64,000 bases of DNA from Siphonodentalium dalli (taxonomy: Eukaryota; Mollusca; Scaphopoda; Gadilida; Siphonodentaliidae), in NCBI GenBank assembly GCA_032622095.1, contig CP136063.1, forward strand, positions 33,420,987 through 33,484,986, written 5' to 3'. Shown piece by piece: positions 10,091-22,718 of this stretch (the stretch's first letter is position 1; every line of letters begins with the position of its first letter). The notes beneath the pieces are model-generated. The model saw nothing but the letters and a program-made list of their open reading frames with translations. It searched no databases and was not told the origin of the DNA. The position numbers and the translations under genes were made by a program.

Positions 10091-13000
10091 AGCAACGGTT
10101 ACCACTCATGTAACTGGAAAGTATATTGTATTTTTTCAGTCGAATCCACACTAACAACTATTAAAATTGTTTCGCATTGAAACAACAATGACGTAGTTTA
10201 TAATAGTTTGTTAAAACTACCATACTACCAGTCAGATGTGCATTTTTCGATTTCGGGTATAAGGCCGGGGTGGGTGGATGGTCCAGATGCCGAAAAAATC
10301 GTGCTTGTAATTTTTTTCGAAAATGGTCTTTTTTCAAACACATTACAAGTACTGACCATATAATGGTGTTTGTAAGCATGTTAGCACCATGTTTGTTGGT
10401 ATAGGGTTATATGGGCAGCTATAGTGACTCTGTAGCCTCAGATTGAGCAATATTCTGGATTTCACAGGATCCCGGCCCATTTCACAGTGGACCACCGTAA
10501 TAGCGTTCAGGAAACCTATGAACAACAGAAGAAATATTTAGTAACAAAATTAATATATTACCCAGTTGTATTACCTGAATAAAAGTAATAAAATAAAAAA
10601 ACTGTATCACAAATTGGATACTACATGGTGAATACTCAATGATGACTAGATATCATTAACCTGATTGTTGTATAACATGAAATTGAAAAGGGAATCTCAA
10701 AAATTTCTGTCTGAAATACTGTCTTGTTCTGGCATGTAATCAAATTCATTCTGTCTGGTTATTTCTCATCTTGAATGATTGCTAGTAATGTTAATTTGCA
10801 ACACTAATCCAAATAAAACTGAATTGGTTATGATGAATGACCGTTGCTGTTTACTGATCAGACAATCCCAACTGAATGTGACGCTATTCTCATTGAATTT
10901 CCGAACTTCATTTTGGAGCTTTACTGCCCAACAAGACTAAACTAAAATACTAATTGTATACTGTTATCGCTTAAAAATAGATGAACTGAAATAATGTGAT
11001 GCATTCAGATGCATTGAGAAATGACATTCTTCAATGTCTTCAAAGTTCAAACTAAAAGTAAAATCAAGAATAAAATCTGACTGAGACTATACTGCAGACT
11101 CTAGTGCACAAATGCACATGCAAATGGTTGAGTTATAATAATGCAAACTGTGTTTACGGATGGAACAAAGCCGGTAACTCTGGTATGCATGGACAGGCGA
11201 AACCTGTGATACACAGTAATATGTGCATACATCCTTACATCAGCATACCAAACCTCATCAAAATTCGACAACCGACACTTCAACTTATTTTGCAAAAACT
11301 TTGTACGGACTGAATTTCATAAAGTCGAACAGGGCCCATAACTATGGTAGGCATTGGTGCTCACAACCCATGATATTATGCCTATTCGTTCTCCATTTCT
11401 GGTCCGTCACATGAGCATATGACAACCGACTCTTAAGTTAAAATGTGTGTACGGACTGACGGCTTGAGACGTCAACTATATACCCACCGACTAATATCGG
11501 GGGCATAATAACCATATATCTATGTGTATACCTAACAAAAACAATTCCCCTCCCCACCCCACCCCGGTGGATAAGACTAAAGAGTTCTTTGGTCATGCAC
11601 AAATAATTGTGGAACCCCTGACCTGTTTACCACTATTTACACTGGCCAGTGTTCTCTGTCAGACAGAACACACCCGATATATTAAGGTTATAATGGGGTG
11701 TAGGACAATATATATTGTACCTAAGCAATACTTTATTATTGTTGTTAGATACTGAACACACCAGGAAACACCTGGATATACAGTTTATTTTTCGTGTTTT
11801 CTGATCTGTGTTTACCAATTAACCATGTTATTGCTCGAGTCTTAATTTTACACCAAAAAGAGTTGCACCAACAAAGGATAGTGGAATGGGATTGAAAGGC
11901 AGTTAACACAGTTATTGAAAAACGGCTAAATAAAACTCTGAATTTTTGATAAAAACACGAGAAAGGGGGATGGGTCCCCAAAATTTGATTGAAAAAAATT
12001 GCACAAATGGGGTGGTGGGTCCCTCGGGGTCGGAAAAAACTTTTTGGGCCCTATATGTGCAATTGTTTCCCGACCCCCTGCTTGTAAGTAAGAAATATGG
12101 TAATATTTCAGTCAGATCCACCCTAACAACAACTTATATTTCGTTATTTAACCATAAAATGCTGCACGAAACTTGCCATAATATCAGACATATTTGAATT
12201 TCTTCTATGTCGGATAGTTGCCTAGACATCTGAAAAGTATCAATATATATGTATAGTGTATAAGGAACATAGGTGCCAAGTTCGTGGTTTTATCACCCTT
12301 TGCACAATTGTTACAACAAACGCCAGGGCTATTGTATGATATTGTTTGCCTTTCAAACAGCCGACGCTATGGTGTGCGTTTTAAGGTGCTAGTGTTAAGT
12401 ATTTTGCTATAAAATATTGAAAGTGATGAGGTTCCGATATATCTTTTGACATTTTCTGATCTAACCTCTGTTCTAGTATAATGCTTCATATTTCAACTCA
12501 TTGAAACTGTTTTCGTTTCCAGTCCTGGTGAGTTTCTGCGAAAAATAAGGTCGCAGTAATAATCGTGGGTTGATATTATACGTAATTCCATTTATTCCTA
12601 TGTCTGATTTCGTTTTACTATTGACTTCTGGGTCAGGAAATATTCATCAACTCAAAAACAACCAATCCAAATATATAATGATTTGGGTCTTAATATATTA
12701 TAACCACCAGAAGCACTTTGCTAATAAACAGTGCACTGAAATGTTTGGTCAGAGCTTTTATAATGATTGTCGATCCAAAGCTGAGTCAATATTTTGGTAG
12801 AAGTAGCCAATTTGATAGCTATGTGACATGCGCCATGTCCTTAATCTGATCAAGCCACTATCGCGCGAGACTCAACAGACCACCGATTTCGGCGAACTCA
12901 TCCCAGTCCGTTATGGTACGTTAATATACTCGACATTTTGCCAGACTATATTTGGAAGGCATTTTGATATAGCATGCTACAATGTGACAGGAACCTATTT

Positions 13001-13140
13001 CACAGATGCTTATAAAATATATCTATACCACAGCTAACTGCATACTTTGGTAAATATGCTTTTTATATGAATGCTGCCGTTCATATGCTGGCACCATAGG
13101 GTTGTCTATGAGAACATGTCTGCAAAAATGCCGGACAACC
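10091..13140. other. Unassigned non-coding DNA
   Basis: No gene was recognised. A segment near 10105-10180 and one near 12085-12145 are diverged relatives (shared TTCAGTC...ATCCACNCTAACAAC), suggesting an old dispersed repeat. The part near 11945-12080 is richer in G and C but gives no recognisable protein. Confidence 0.4.
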
Positions 13141-13770
13141 TTGCCAGTGTATGAACGCACCCTTATTAAATGATTCAAGTTTATGTGCAGTGTATGAACG
13201 TACCGTTATTAAATGGTGCATGTTTATGTGAAGTGTATGAACGTACCCTTATTAAATGTTGCAAGTTTATGTGAAATCCGACAGCACATTCTCTCCAGTA
13301 ACGAACAAACGAGATTTTGTTATTAATATATATTTATCTAAATATACATTCGTTCACGACATATGTTCACAACATTACCTGATAACATCTCATTCGGTTT
13401 CTGTAGAAATGATTACGTATATAAAATAGATTTGTCATGTTTTTATCATGAACAAATATGAATTCATTCACGACATATGATACAACATTACCCGATATCA
13501 TCTCGTTTATTTGTTGTGGAAATGATCACGTATATCTCATCCATCTATCACGTGTTTTCATATATATATGCATTCGTTCACGACATGTGTTCGCAACATA
13601 ACCTGTTAGCAGCTAAATTACGCTTTTCTGGTGTATACTAATGTCGAAATTCTTGATACACATCGGCGCTGGGCATTTTATTTATATATATGTTTTTTTG
13701 GAACGCATTATAATTTGTAGTGCAACCCCGAGTCCGGTTGTTTTTGGACGCATTAAAATTTGTAGTGTGA
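13141..13770. repeat. Three short tandem repeat arrays
   Basis: About 13148-13278 holds three copies of a ~47-bp unit (GTATGAACGTACCCTTATTA, with changes). About 13335-13610 holds three diverged copies of a ~110-bp unit (CATTCGTTCACGACATATG...). About 13690-13775 holds two copies of a ~60-bp unit (GGAACGCATTATAATTTGTA / GGACGCATTAAAATTTGTAG). Confidence 0.7.
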
Positions 13771-14072
13771 CCTCGAGCCCAGTAAAAGGTGTATTTGTTT
13801 CTTAATAGTTATTCGGATGCCAAAAAGTACAAGGCGATTAATTTTAACCGGAATTCGCGCGCTAACCATTGGCGCGATGCGCGTTATGTGTTTCTATTGA
13901 TCTTTAACCTGCATTGTTATTTGAACAACTTTCGTTCACTTTTGCGTGACATAAATCGGAATGCTATTTACTTTTATACTGCAAGGGGATTTGTCGATTG
14001 TATAAAAACTTTATGCCGGTGTATAACATGTTATTTAATATCGTTTAGTAAACTTTTTCATTTAAATATAGT

Positions 14073-14246
14073 CTCAGGTGCCTAATAATAGTGTCAGCAC
14101 GATTATTAGTTTTGGACAAAATTCCCAAATGATCACTATTATTTGGCATTGAGACATAGAGTGAAATTGCCATCACTATTATTAATTTCAGCCTAAATCC
14201 GCCACCGTCACTATTATTAGGCCATCATGATTATTAGGCACCTGAG
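14073..14246. mobile_element. 174-bp MITE with 3-bp target duplication
   Basis: The left end reads CTCAGGTGCCTAATAATAGT and the right end is its inverted, slightly diverged copy (CATGATTATTAGGCACCTGAG). The direct repeat AGT flanks both sides (14070-14072 and 14247-14249). The interior also contains ATTATTA/TAATAAT blocks in both orientations, so the single strand could fold almost completely. Non-coding. A 3-bp duplication fits a PIF/Harbinger-type origin, but this is inference. Confidence 0.7.
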
Positions 14247-14514
14247 AGTACGCGAAAAATATCGACATGTTATATTCTAAATGAATTGGGATCGTTACTC
14301 TTTCGTGCTGTTTGTAAATATTGACTTTTCATTTCTTTGTATATATGCGGAATATATCGGAGCTATGAATAGAGATGTTATTAAGAAAAGTTCCAGCACT
14401 AACCCTTCACATTGATTGTTTAATATACAATGTGGCCTAATTCTAAACATTATTTTTATTTATGTGTACCGAAGATATATCAGAATGCTATATGAATTGA
14501 AGAATGTTCAGAAA

Positions 14515-15010
14515 TTACCACCCCCTTCCTGGGACCATGTTTTAATCGATACTCATGGGGGAGGGGGCATATTATAATTAGTCATCATTTGACCATAGTT
14601 TAACTGACCCTCATGGGACTCTATTGTATTTAACTCCTGTGGGACTGATGACACCATATTTTAATTCTAATTAACCCTAATAATGGGACCATATATTTAT
14701 TCTTTAATTAAGTCACGTTACCATATTTTAGTTGACCTTAATTGGACCATATTTCAATTAATCCCGATGGGTCCATATTTTTATTAACCCTCATGGGACG
14801 ATATTTTAATTAACACTCAAGATAAAATTTTAATTAACCATCATGGGACCATATTTTTATTAACCCTGATTTGACGATATATTAATTAACCGCCATGGAA
14901 CCATATTTTAAATTACCCTCATCAGATCATATTTCAATTAACGCTCTCTGTGAGTGACGATATTTTAATGTACCCTCATGGAACCATAGATGTATCTTAA
15001 TTAATCCTTT
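14515..15010. repeat. Degenerate minisatellite, unit about 30-37 bp
   Basis: About a dozen imperfect repeats of a unit like GGGACCATATTTTAATTAAC followed by CCTCAT. Units vary in length and have many substitutions, so the array is old. No coding potential. Confidence 0.75.
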
Positions 15011-15834
15011 ATGAAAGGTCATATCAGGAGTACAATACCTGAGGCCATTCTTAAATCAGCATTACGCCCTCATATGGTGTATATTGGCAAGTATATCTGA
15101 CCATGTCACAGGAGGTGTTTGACTAAATGTGATTAAACATAAGATACTGAATGTGATTAGAAACGTGTTCGTACTTGAACCAAGTTACGAAGATCGCAAA
15201 TTGTTGCATGATTATTATTCTGCATGCTATTTCATGCGCTACTCAGACCACTATTTCAAATGGAATTCGAAAAAAATATCACATATAATCAACTACTTAG
15301 GCGTTACCTATATACTGATTTTTCACAAACACCACATTAAAGTTGTTATATTGTATATATGGCAAATAATATGATCTTGAGGGCAAAATTATGCAAAGGT
15401 AGCAGAAACCTCATTAAGGGTGCAAATAAAAACCCTTGAAGAAGCCAAAGCTCTAAGCTGAACTCTTCTACTGGTTCTCATTTTTTAAACCACATTGTTG
15501 TTAATTGCTCAATCCCCAACATATCCCATATTGAACCCTGATCCCAACAGACCCACAACAGTGTTAACACATCCAGTGTCAGAACCACATCATACCCCCA
15601 TCCAGGTATATATATCTGTATTGAAATGCAGTATTTATTGTATGGTGGTCATGTACTCGGACCACACAGCTGTAACATAAAATGCCTAACATCTTCTTGT
15701 GCTAAAGCTCCCTTCAGACATTAATACCGGCACTCATTTGAGACTTTAGATACTCAATATACTGACAATAAGTGGGTATATGGGTATATACATATATATA
15801 TATATGTGTGTGTATCCATGTCGATATATGCATG

Positions 15835-15896
<62 letters not shown>

Positions 15897-17638
15897 TACA
15901 TATTGCTGGATTAGCAATTAGTGCGACCGCTTCTTTTATTCAGTAAACTTAAGTCGACATTTTACTGTATCCCTATGTTTCTTCCCCTAAAGGCGACGAA
16001 ATCAGATTTTTTTGAAAATTTTCGTCCGCACTAGGCGGAAGTATTGATGCGCATGTGTAATAAGATGACCGTTATTTCGTGAATATGACCTCCTAATTAT
16101 AATATTAACGAAATAACGGCCATGGTCATAATGCACGTTATTTCGTTAAAATGTCGTGCTAAGTCTAATCGAGATATATATATATATATGTATATGTGTG
16201 TGTATGTGTGTATATATATTTTGAAATGCGTATATATGGTTCACTGGATACATGACAGGAAATGTTTTCAATGCCACCCCCTCCACCTCCTAGAAATAAA
16301 AAAAAATCCAATCACTGATATCAAATTATCATTGTTACTGGTATGGACTGAATACTTATCTACAGGCCAATTAAGTGATGTATCCAGTTTCCCTGGATTT
16401 ATGTTTTCATTCTTTACTATCTTAATGTTAGACCTAAATACTACGGCTGAATAATAAAAAATCCATTTCAATTTCCCACCGTAACACATAGACCAAATTC
16501 AAACCTGGAACACTGGATACATGCCTGTGAAACCTTATAATGCTAGGGAAATTTTTCCCAAATGACCCCCCCCCCACATGAAAAACTAAAATCATTGATA
16601 CCAGAATACCAAATTGTTTTACTAATATTTCAGACATTGGCCCAATTGGCATACTTTAGTGGACTAGAAAAGGAGAGTAGTCTATTTATATTTACGAAAC
16701 TTGATGTAATTATGATGCATACAATACATTCCTACCCAAAGCGAACTGGTGTACACAAAATCAGAAAATTATCTTAATTCTTTACAGAGCTAGTGTTTGG
16801 CTACATCCAACTAGGGCTATGCATCCCTTTATTGTCCCTTCCATTCAACTTTTCGGGAAGGGGGAGTCATAGGGGAGAGCATACCCCTGACTGGTCACCT
16901 TCCAATTTATAAATTACCATTCGACGATGAAGCCGAACACCTCCATGGTCTCAAAAAACCTGGCAAGTAATTATTTATTGTCTCCCCTGAAAACTCTTCC
17001 GATCCCTTTCGGGGAGAGTAAAACACCAGGCTTGATATTATCATATATGGTTCATGTAATTAATTAACTATAAAAAATGCAACCCTATCCCATAAAGTTC
17101 ATATCTCCGAACTATGATATTGAAGTTCTTAATAATTTTTCCAAATATAATTTTCGGGAAAAGTCGTAATATCGGGCTAATGATTACCCCGTACTTATAT
17201 ATCTAAATTATAATAATAGATCTGACCTTAATCTCAAAACTAAAAAAAGATGTTTACAAAGATACAAAGTCATTCCAAAATAAATAAATAAACAAAAATA
17301 GTTAATAATAGTAAAAATAAATGAATAGTGAAATGAAATAAATTAATAATAATCTTTTCCCACTAGCCTCTCTAGATTATGGTCACCAGTGCGCTTTGGG
17401 TAGACATTGTTGAGAAATTTTGATGAACCAGTCCGCCACTCACATAGTTAAAGATGTGATCTCCCCTAAAAATAGTTTTGAATTGTCCCAAGTTTTGTCT
17501 CAAAAAAGACAAATTGTCAAATAGTAAGAAATCCTTATCGTATTTTGGGACAAACTGATTCATATATGTACTTTATGGTACTCCTTAAAATGACAGATTG
17601 AGCAAAAGTCCCAATTAAAAAATCATCTTCTCATTTTT
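15011..17638. other. AT-rich DNA with microsatellites
   Basis: No gene is supported. A TA/TG microsatellite block spans about 15780-15900 with a long (TA)n core around 15842-15890. Another lies near 16172-16215. Three ATTTCGTTA/GTTATTTCGT motifs in both orientations lie near 16072-16145. The remainder is unassigned. Confidence 0.5.
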
Positions 17639-17639
17639 A

Positions 17640-18530
17640 GTTTAAACATATTTTATTGTATCATTTATGTACATATGGGATTGGGGCACAAGTTATACAA
17701 CTTAGATAGTCCCTCTCCCCATATAATTACACACGTTATTTTAACAACAAGATGGTATATACATATGTTTAAATAGTTTTTTTTGAGTGTGTGTTACCAG
17801 ATCCGGGTTCAAATATGTGAGTTCATTTAGTTTGATTACTGGTTGTTGATATAGAGAAGATGTGTTTGTCAGTTTTAATGTTATCTTTTGGCTCTGGATG
17901 GGGTACAAAGACGATGGCGTTCGTGCGTGACGTTGACCCAGGGGTGGTGAATGTGTTAATTGGTAAAGCGGTTAGTAGCGACTATATATTTTTGAACTTC
18001 TGCAAATATTAATTTGTTTTTGTTATTACTAATGTTTGTTAGACCTTTAAGAAAGCCGGTGGTATTATATACAGTGATACCCTTAGTTCTAAGCATATTA
18101 AAGAACAGTACGCGTTGTGTCTGGTATAAGGGACATAAGAAAAAGTAATGGTGGGCGTCTTCGATTTCGTTTCCACAATCACAGAATGGGCTAAGAGCTA
18201 TGTGGTTTTCAAATTTGTCATGATTTAAGTCGCTGCATTTGTTTCTTAATTTGGTATGTATTATATTGTTTTTTCGGGAACCGGTATAATAGTAATTTGG
18301 GGGTTTGGGTATGTCGTATATAATTTTGAGGAATATCTTGAATTCATGTAGGCTTTCAGCTTTGGTTACAATGTCGGGGAGTTTGTTCCAAGTTAGGCAC
18401 ATTTTTGGCATGAACGATTTTCTGAAATGTTCTGTTTCACAATAATATGCGTAGAAGTCGCCAGGTCTTCTGAAGGAATAACCCGATACCTCGCCGGCTC
18501 GCGGTGGTAGGAGTATGGTTAGATAACTAG
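17640..18530 (-). pseudogene. CR1-like LINE, 3' end only (C-terminal RT-protein segment and 3' tail)
   Basis: On the minus strand the frame is open from about 18530 to 17956, giving some 190 residues. It includes RRPGDFYAYYCETEHFRKSF and a zinc-knuckle-like C-x-C...H-x4-C (CDCGNEIEDAHHYFFLC). Both align with the C-terminal segment of the LINE at 26739-27260 (RKPGKFYSYFCNTEHLKKSF; CHCGNPCADTYHYFWAC). The non-coding tail (17640 to about 17740) also matches the tail of that LINE: ACTTGT.CCCCAATCCC then AATAAAATATGTTTAAA. LINEs are commonly 5'-truncated on insertion, which explains why only this part is present. The C-terminal frame is clean, so the copy is younger than the 24-27 kb one. Related but not the same subfamily. 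Confidence 0.85.
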
Positions 18531-19537
18531 TATTAAAGTTTGCATCAAATTACACAACATATTACATTTATATGCAAAACTCTAATAGCTAGAGTTCTGT
18601 TAAAAATACCACTGGACACCAAAATCATTTATGGGAGAGATAACTTTACTATACTAAGAGAATTTCCAATACTGATACTGGGTAAATGTATATGTTTTGT
18701 TATATATTGTTATTTAAGGCTATAACAATAGCTGTTGTATATTCTGCCAGGTATCAAACATCTTAACCTACTGAATAATGCGTCGTAATGCCCTAATTAG
18801 TCGACTCCTTGGCCACGGTGGAGCTGTAGGTGGTTTTTGGGATTTGGTCGGGTGTGGCTTGTTGCCATTCATCAGAAGGCTCTCGGTGGAGGGTTGCCAT
18901 GGGTTCCGCTGTGGTTGAGGGGTCGATTGTTTGGAGCATTACTGTAGTACACTAAATGACATTGCATAATAACCTCAATTCATACCACACTCTTGGGTGC
19001 CAAATGATGGTGATAATAATAGTGCCAGACAGAAATAGTCACTAAAATAAACTAAAATATACTCCATATCCTCTTCCTAAAAAGAAAAAGAAAATTCTCA
19101 AACAATAATGCCAACACTATCACTGGGCACCTAAGAATGCATTATGACTTGCATGGTAACTGTTAAATTGTAAATCATATGGAAATGGGCAAATAAAAAC
19201 CCATACACTTCCTTGAAATTGGAAGAAATCCCACTTACAATTATTTATAAATATTACTAATACCTTGGCAAACTGGCAAGGCTATAGTATTTATCTCCCC
19301 CTTAAATATGTAAAAATAGTTTTGATAAATGATATTGCGTGTTAAGGAGTGGGCATGGAAACGTTTTGAATGGGGATTTCCTGGCAGATCATCCGCAGCA
19401 AGGTTTATATATGAAGCAATGTTTATATATAAACAGTCAAAACATTTGACCAGCAGGAGGGACTGGGGAATTACAAAATCTTTGCTATAAATCTATTTCG
19501 AGAATTCTTATCTTGAACCAACAACACTTCACCTAGT
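18531..19537. other. Unassigned DNA with a fragment of repeat family C
   Basis: About 18795-18885 (GGCTTGTTGCCATTCATCAG and neighbours) matches the repeat that enters the window at 63880-64000 and the piece carried in the palindrome arms near 43614-43690 and 49360-49435. Otherwise no gene or structure was recognised. Confidence 0.45.
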
Positions 19538-20804
19538 TTAACTCTTTAGTTCCCACACTATCTGTATAAGCCACCCCGTCATCTCCCTGCAGCTATAACA
19601 TGATACCGACGGTGTGTTCCCGGGTATATATCAAGTACAAGACGCTATTTCCCCATAAGTATTGGGCTTGGCGGATAGTATCCCGTTGCTCCATAAATGG
19701 TGATAAACCTGTTACTGTGTTGACGCAGTGAGGGTAATCTATTGGAGTGACAGCTCCAACTGGGGATAATGAGCGTAAGCCGGGACGTGTGTCGTAGTAT
19801 GAGAAAAATCGACACCTGAGTATAAGAGCCCTGGGCAAACTAGTATCTTTGACTTTTTTCATTGGGATTAGTTCAATATCAGTATATATGTATTGTAATA
19901 TGTATTGTGCGTTGAAATGTTGCTTTTAATATTCCATACAAAATGTGATTATTTACTCAGATTACATGAGGTGAAGTGACCACGACGTGTATGCACACGA
20001 ACGTCACATTGTGACAATAAAATATGTCTTATACAAATGATCCTTGCTCAGGATTTAGACCCGTCTTATTTGGAAAAAAAGTCACCAACTCCCGAAAGTA
20101 TTTTGTAAACAATTCAAAGCAAATGTGTTGTGTTTTCTTCTTATCTAGAAGACAATTAAAGAGAGGATATCTATAATATTTTAAGTGGATGCCAGAAATA
20201 TCTCATGATATGGCACAAGGACTAAATTTCGCGACCAACTTGTCGTGACTGAAAGTACATTGTTTCTGGAGATAATGAGTTTCTGTTGCTACTGCCAGAA
20301 ATAATGTATTTCCGCGATGTCGCACTAAGAAATTCAAGTAAGGTTTTAAAATATATTTTCAGAACGGTGATGTTTGCGATTGCTTATTACTATAAACTAA
20401 CATGCAAATGTAACATTTATCAGCATTTTCGACTTCAAACACACCTATTATATAACACGTCGTGCTAAGTGTGGAAGTTCATCTTCGTGCAAACAATGTA
20501 TGGCATCACCATTTAAAATTTAGCATTATAGAATATAAGAGAAATTTGAAACAATCCATATACCGGTATATAGGTGTGCGAAGACACACTATTTTATCAC
20601 ATACGTCAGAAACATATATCAACATTATCAGAAAAAGGACCGCACAATGTACAAATTGTGTTGATATAGATCTTTCCTTTTACTCAAGAAAACAAACATG
20701 TTTGAGAAAATAGTTTGTGAAATCTTCGATCAAGCAAATTGTAACATAACGTCCGACTGAAACATGCATGTAACACCAGCCATTTGATGTTCAGCGGTTT
20801 GAAA

Positions 20805-21834
20805 CAATAATACATAATTGTAGCTGAGCTGTCGTGTGTCCACCCCTGGTCAAGTGGTCATGCTAATATGCTACGATGCCGGTGGTCATGTTGAATTGCT
20901 ATGATACGGGTAGGGCAAACTGATTCCGTTATTTTTCTAAAGTTGTAATTTTCACGGTGATTGGATAACTTGAGCGATTTGATAAAAAAAAACATTCAAG
21001 AACATATATATTTTTGAAAAATATAATAATAACTCCGCTGGTGTTTCTAAAACGACGCAAATAGCCATCTTGATTATAGTGGATGTTCAACTAATGCAAC
21101 CATTATTAAAGTCACGGGCGGCACTCGTTGCAGAAATATTTATATTTGTTCAACAGAATGAACGCCAACATATATACAGTTCCACTCATGTGCCAAACAC
21201 AATCAGCGCGTAAATAGTATATTGTCGTCAAGACGTACAATGGTGTACGTAAACAAGAGACTGCTCGTGTTACATACGTTGTGATTCTGTTTATATAACA
21301 GACCGAAATTATATTGGTTAATCATACAAAAATTATATAAACGCTCTTTATTATTTCCATATCAGGAAAACAGTAACAAATAACGCTCTTTATGTTTACC
21401 ATATCCGGATTTAAACAAAAGCCAGGAAACGTAACGTCTTTTGCTTTTGTTTACATAACAAAGGGGAACAAAATGACAATAACACTGTTTATGCCATATT
21501 TCTGATTGGCATAAGAACAAGGTCTGTCTATATCTTACTATTCCTTCTGTTTATGGTGGTTTTTGACGGAGATGAATATTTTAACACCATACCCACCGCG
21601 AACGCCGCCGGTATCTTTAAAAATATTTCGCAATAAATTTGTTTTTTAATGTTATGATTTGATACGCATAATGGATTTTCAGATTATCGGAACACCGCGA
21701 TTGAGACAAATTAAAAATAAAATAACGGTGATTTTTGTTAACAGCAACAGTTTGCCCTAACATCATCGTATCAATTCAGCAGGACCCAACAGCATTAGCA
21801 TGACCATTTGACCAGGTGTTGTCGACAATTCTTT
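20805..21834. mobile_element. Candidate inverted-repeat element nested in the piggyBac-like element
   Basis: Imperfect inverted arms lie at about 20845-20922 and 21749-21816; shared blocks are CCTGGTCAARTGGTCATGCT, GAATTG...ATACG and TAGGGCAAACTG. A 9-bp direct repeat GGTTTGAAA lies outside both arms (20796-20804 and 21835-21843) and could be the target duplication, though the extreme ends do not align well. No coding sequence. It contains a second, cleaner MITE (21106-21619). Confidence 0.45.
21106..21619. mobile_element. MITE family M2, copy 1
   Basis: It matches 62715-63219 along its whole length in the same orientation, including TTAAAGnCACGGG at the left, AACGCTCTTTATTA and CTCTTTATGTTTACCAT in the middle, and CTTTAA at the right. 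Ends are degenerate inverted repeats beginning TTAAAG. It is non-coding and nested within a larger inverted-repeat element and the piggyBac-like element. Confidence 0.7.
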
Positions 21835-21996
21835 GGTTTGAAATTATAAATGAGTCAAATCGTGCAATTCACCAAATTTGAATTTATTTCATGAAATGTG
21901 TTGCGTGAACAATTAATATAGTTGGATAGTTTGAATGTTAACTGAGTATATCAATATACAGTCGATACACATTGGGTTCTCTATGATGTCCATTCA

Positions 21997-22371
21997 CTAT
22001 ATATATTCTTCCATTTTCCACTTGGCATAGTTGTTAGTATGCCTGGTTATTTCGGCATACTTCGATGGCGAAAACATCAAATTGAAATAGTCCAAAGCTG
22101 TTGCTGTATCAGTATCGAATTCATCTGGTATAACTGGCCCTGTCCTTTTGGTAAATGGCAGAAGTGATACCTTTCGAAGTTTATTTGACCAGCCAATCGG
22201 GTTAGTATTCAAGCTACTATCGGCGATGGAGGTCACATTGTCGCTGGTTGCAGGGGGAGAGTAATCATCGTCTGAATCTTCTGATGACGAGGAACCGCAA
22301 TCTCCGCTAAAATCGCTATCATCTCCCATTAACATGTCGATCACTTGCTGTTTCGAAAATTTTACATCCAT
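21997..22371 (-). pseudogene. piggyBac transposase, N-terminal fragment
   Basis: The 124-residue frame starts MDVKFSKQQVIDMLMGDDSD, followed by an acidic, serine-rich stretch (about residues 15-40) typical of the divergent N termini of piggyBac transposases. It then has the start of the conserved domain: GPVIPDEFDTDTATALDYFN, then IxxHTNNYAKW near the end. The pattern TALDYFxLxF...I...TNxYA is the recognised opening of the DDE_Tnp_1_7 domain. The frame stops right after this point and no catalytic Asp is present. The Met chosen is the first in frame and lies downstream of a 343-bp leader from the element end. Inactive as it stands. Confidence 0.8.
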
Positions 22372-22718
22372 GTTGTTCGTAAATACTTAGAATGGTACCA
22401 CTGATGTCTGTCCCCAATATAAACCCCAAGTAACACAGCATGTGTCGCGCGCGGTGCCCACCGTACCACGTTTATTGCTATTAGATAGGCAAATAACGAG
22501 TTGACATAACCGGGCGGTCTCTATTAGAAACTAGCGGGGGCATATGGGCGAACTCATTAGTACAGTCTGGGCCTAGTGTGGCGCTCTAGAGCGCTTGTGG
22601 GGAAGTCTGATAACGCGCTCTTATGTGCTTCTAGGGATATGCTGCGAGGCGTCCACAGGCGCTTATGGGGAAAATAGTGCAAAGCGTCCAGGGAAGCTTA
22701 TGGGAAGTAAAGAGTTAA

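Larger units (their letters stand above)
19542..22714 (-). mobile_element. piggyBac-like element with TTAA flanks and nested insertions
   Basis: The ends are inverted copies: TTAA then CTCTTTAGTTCCCACAC at 19538-19558, and the reverse complement of TTAA then CTCTTTACTTCCCATAAG at 22697-22718. TTAA target sites at both ends and a terminal CYCTTT...CCC motif are hallmarks of piggyBac elements, and 3.2 kb is a normal size. A transposase N terminus (22371 to 21997) lies 343 bp from the right end, the expected place. Sub-terminal repeats (GGCGCTTATGGGG and variants) occur at 22580-22710. The middle of the element is replaced by non-coding DNA holding nested inverted-repeat elements, so it is non-autonomous. 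Confidence 0.7.

Noticed and set aside
15714-15917. Frame with alternating Tyr and Ile
   Set aside because: Translation of the TA microsatellite.
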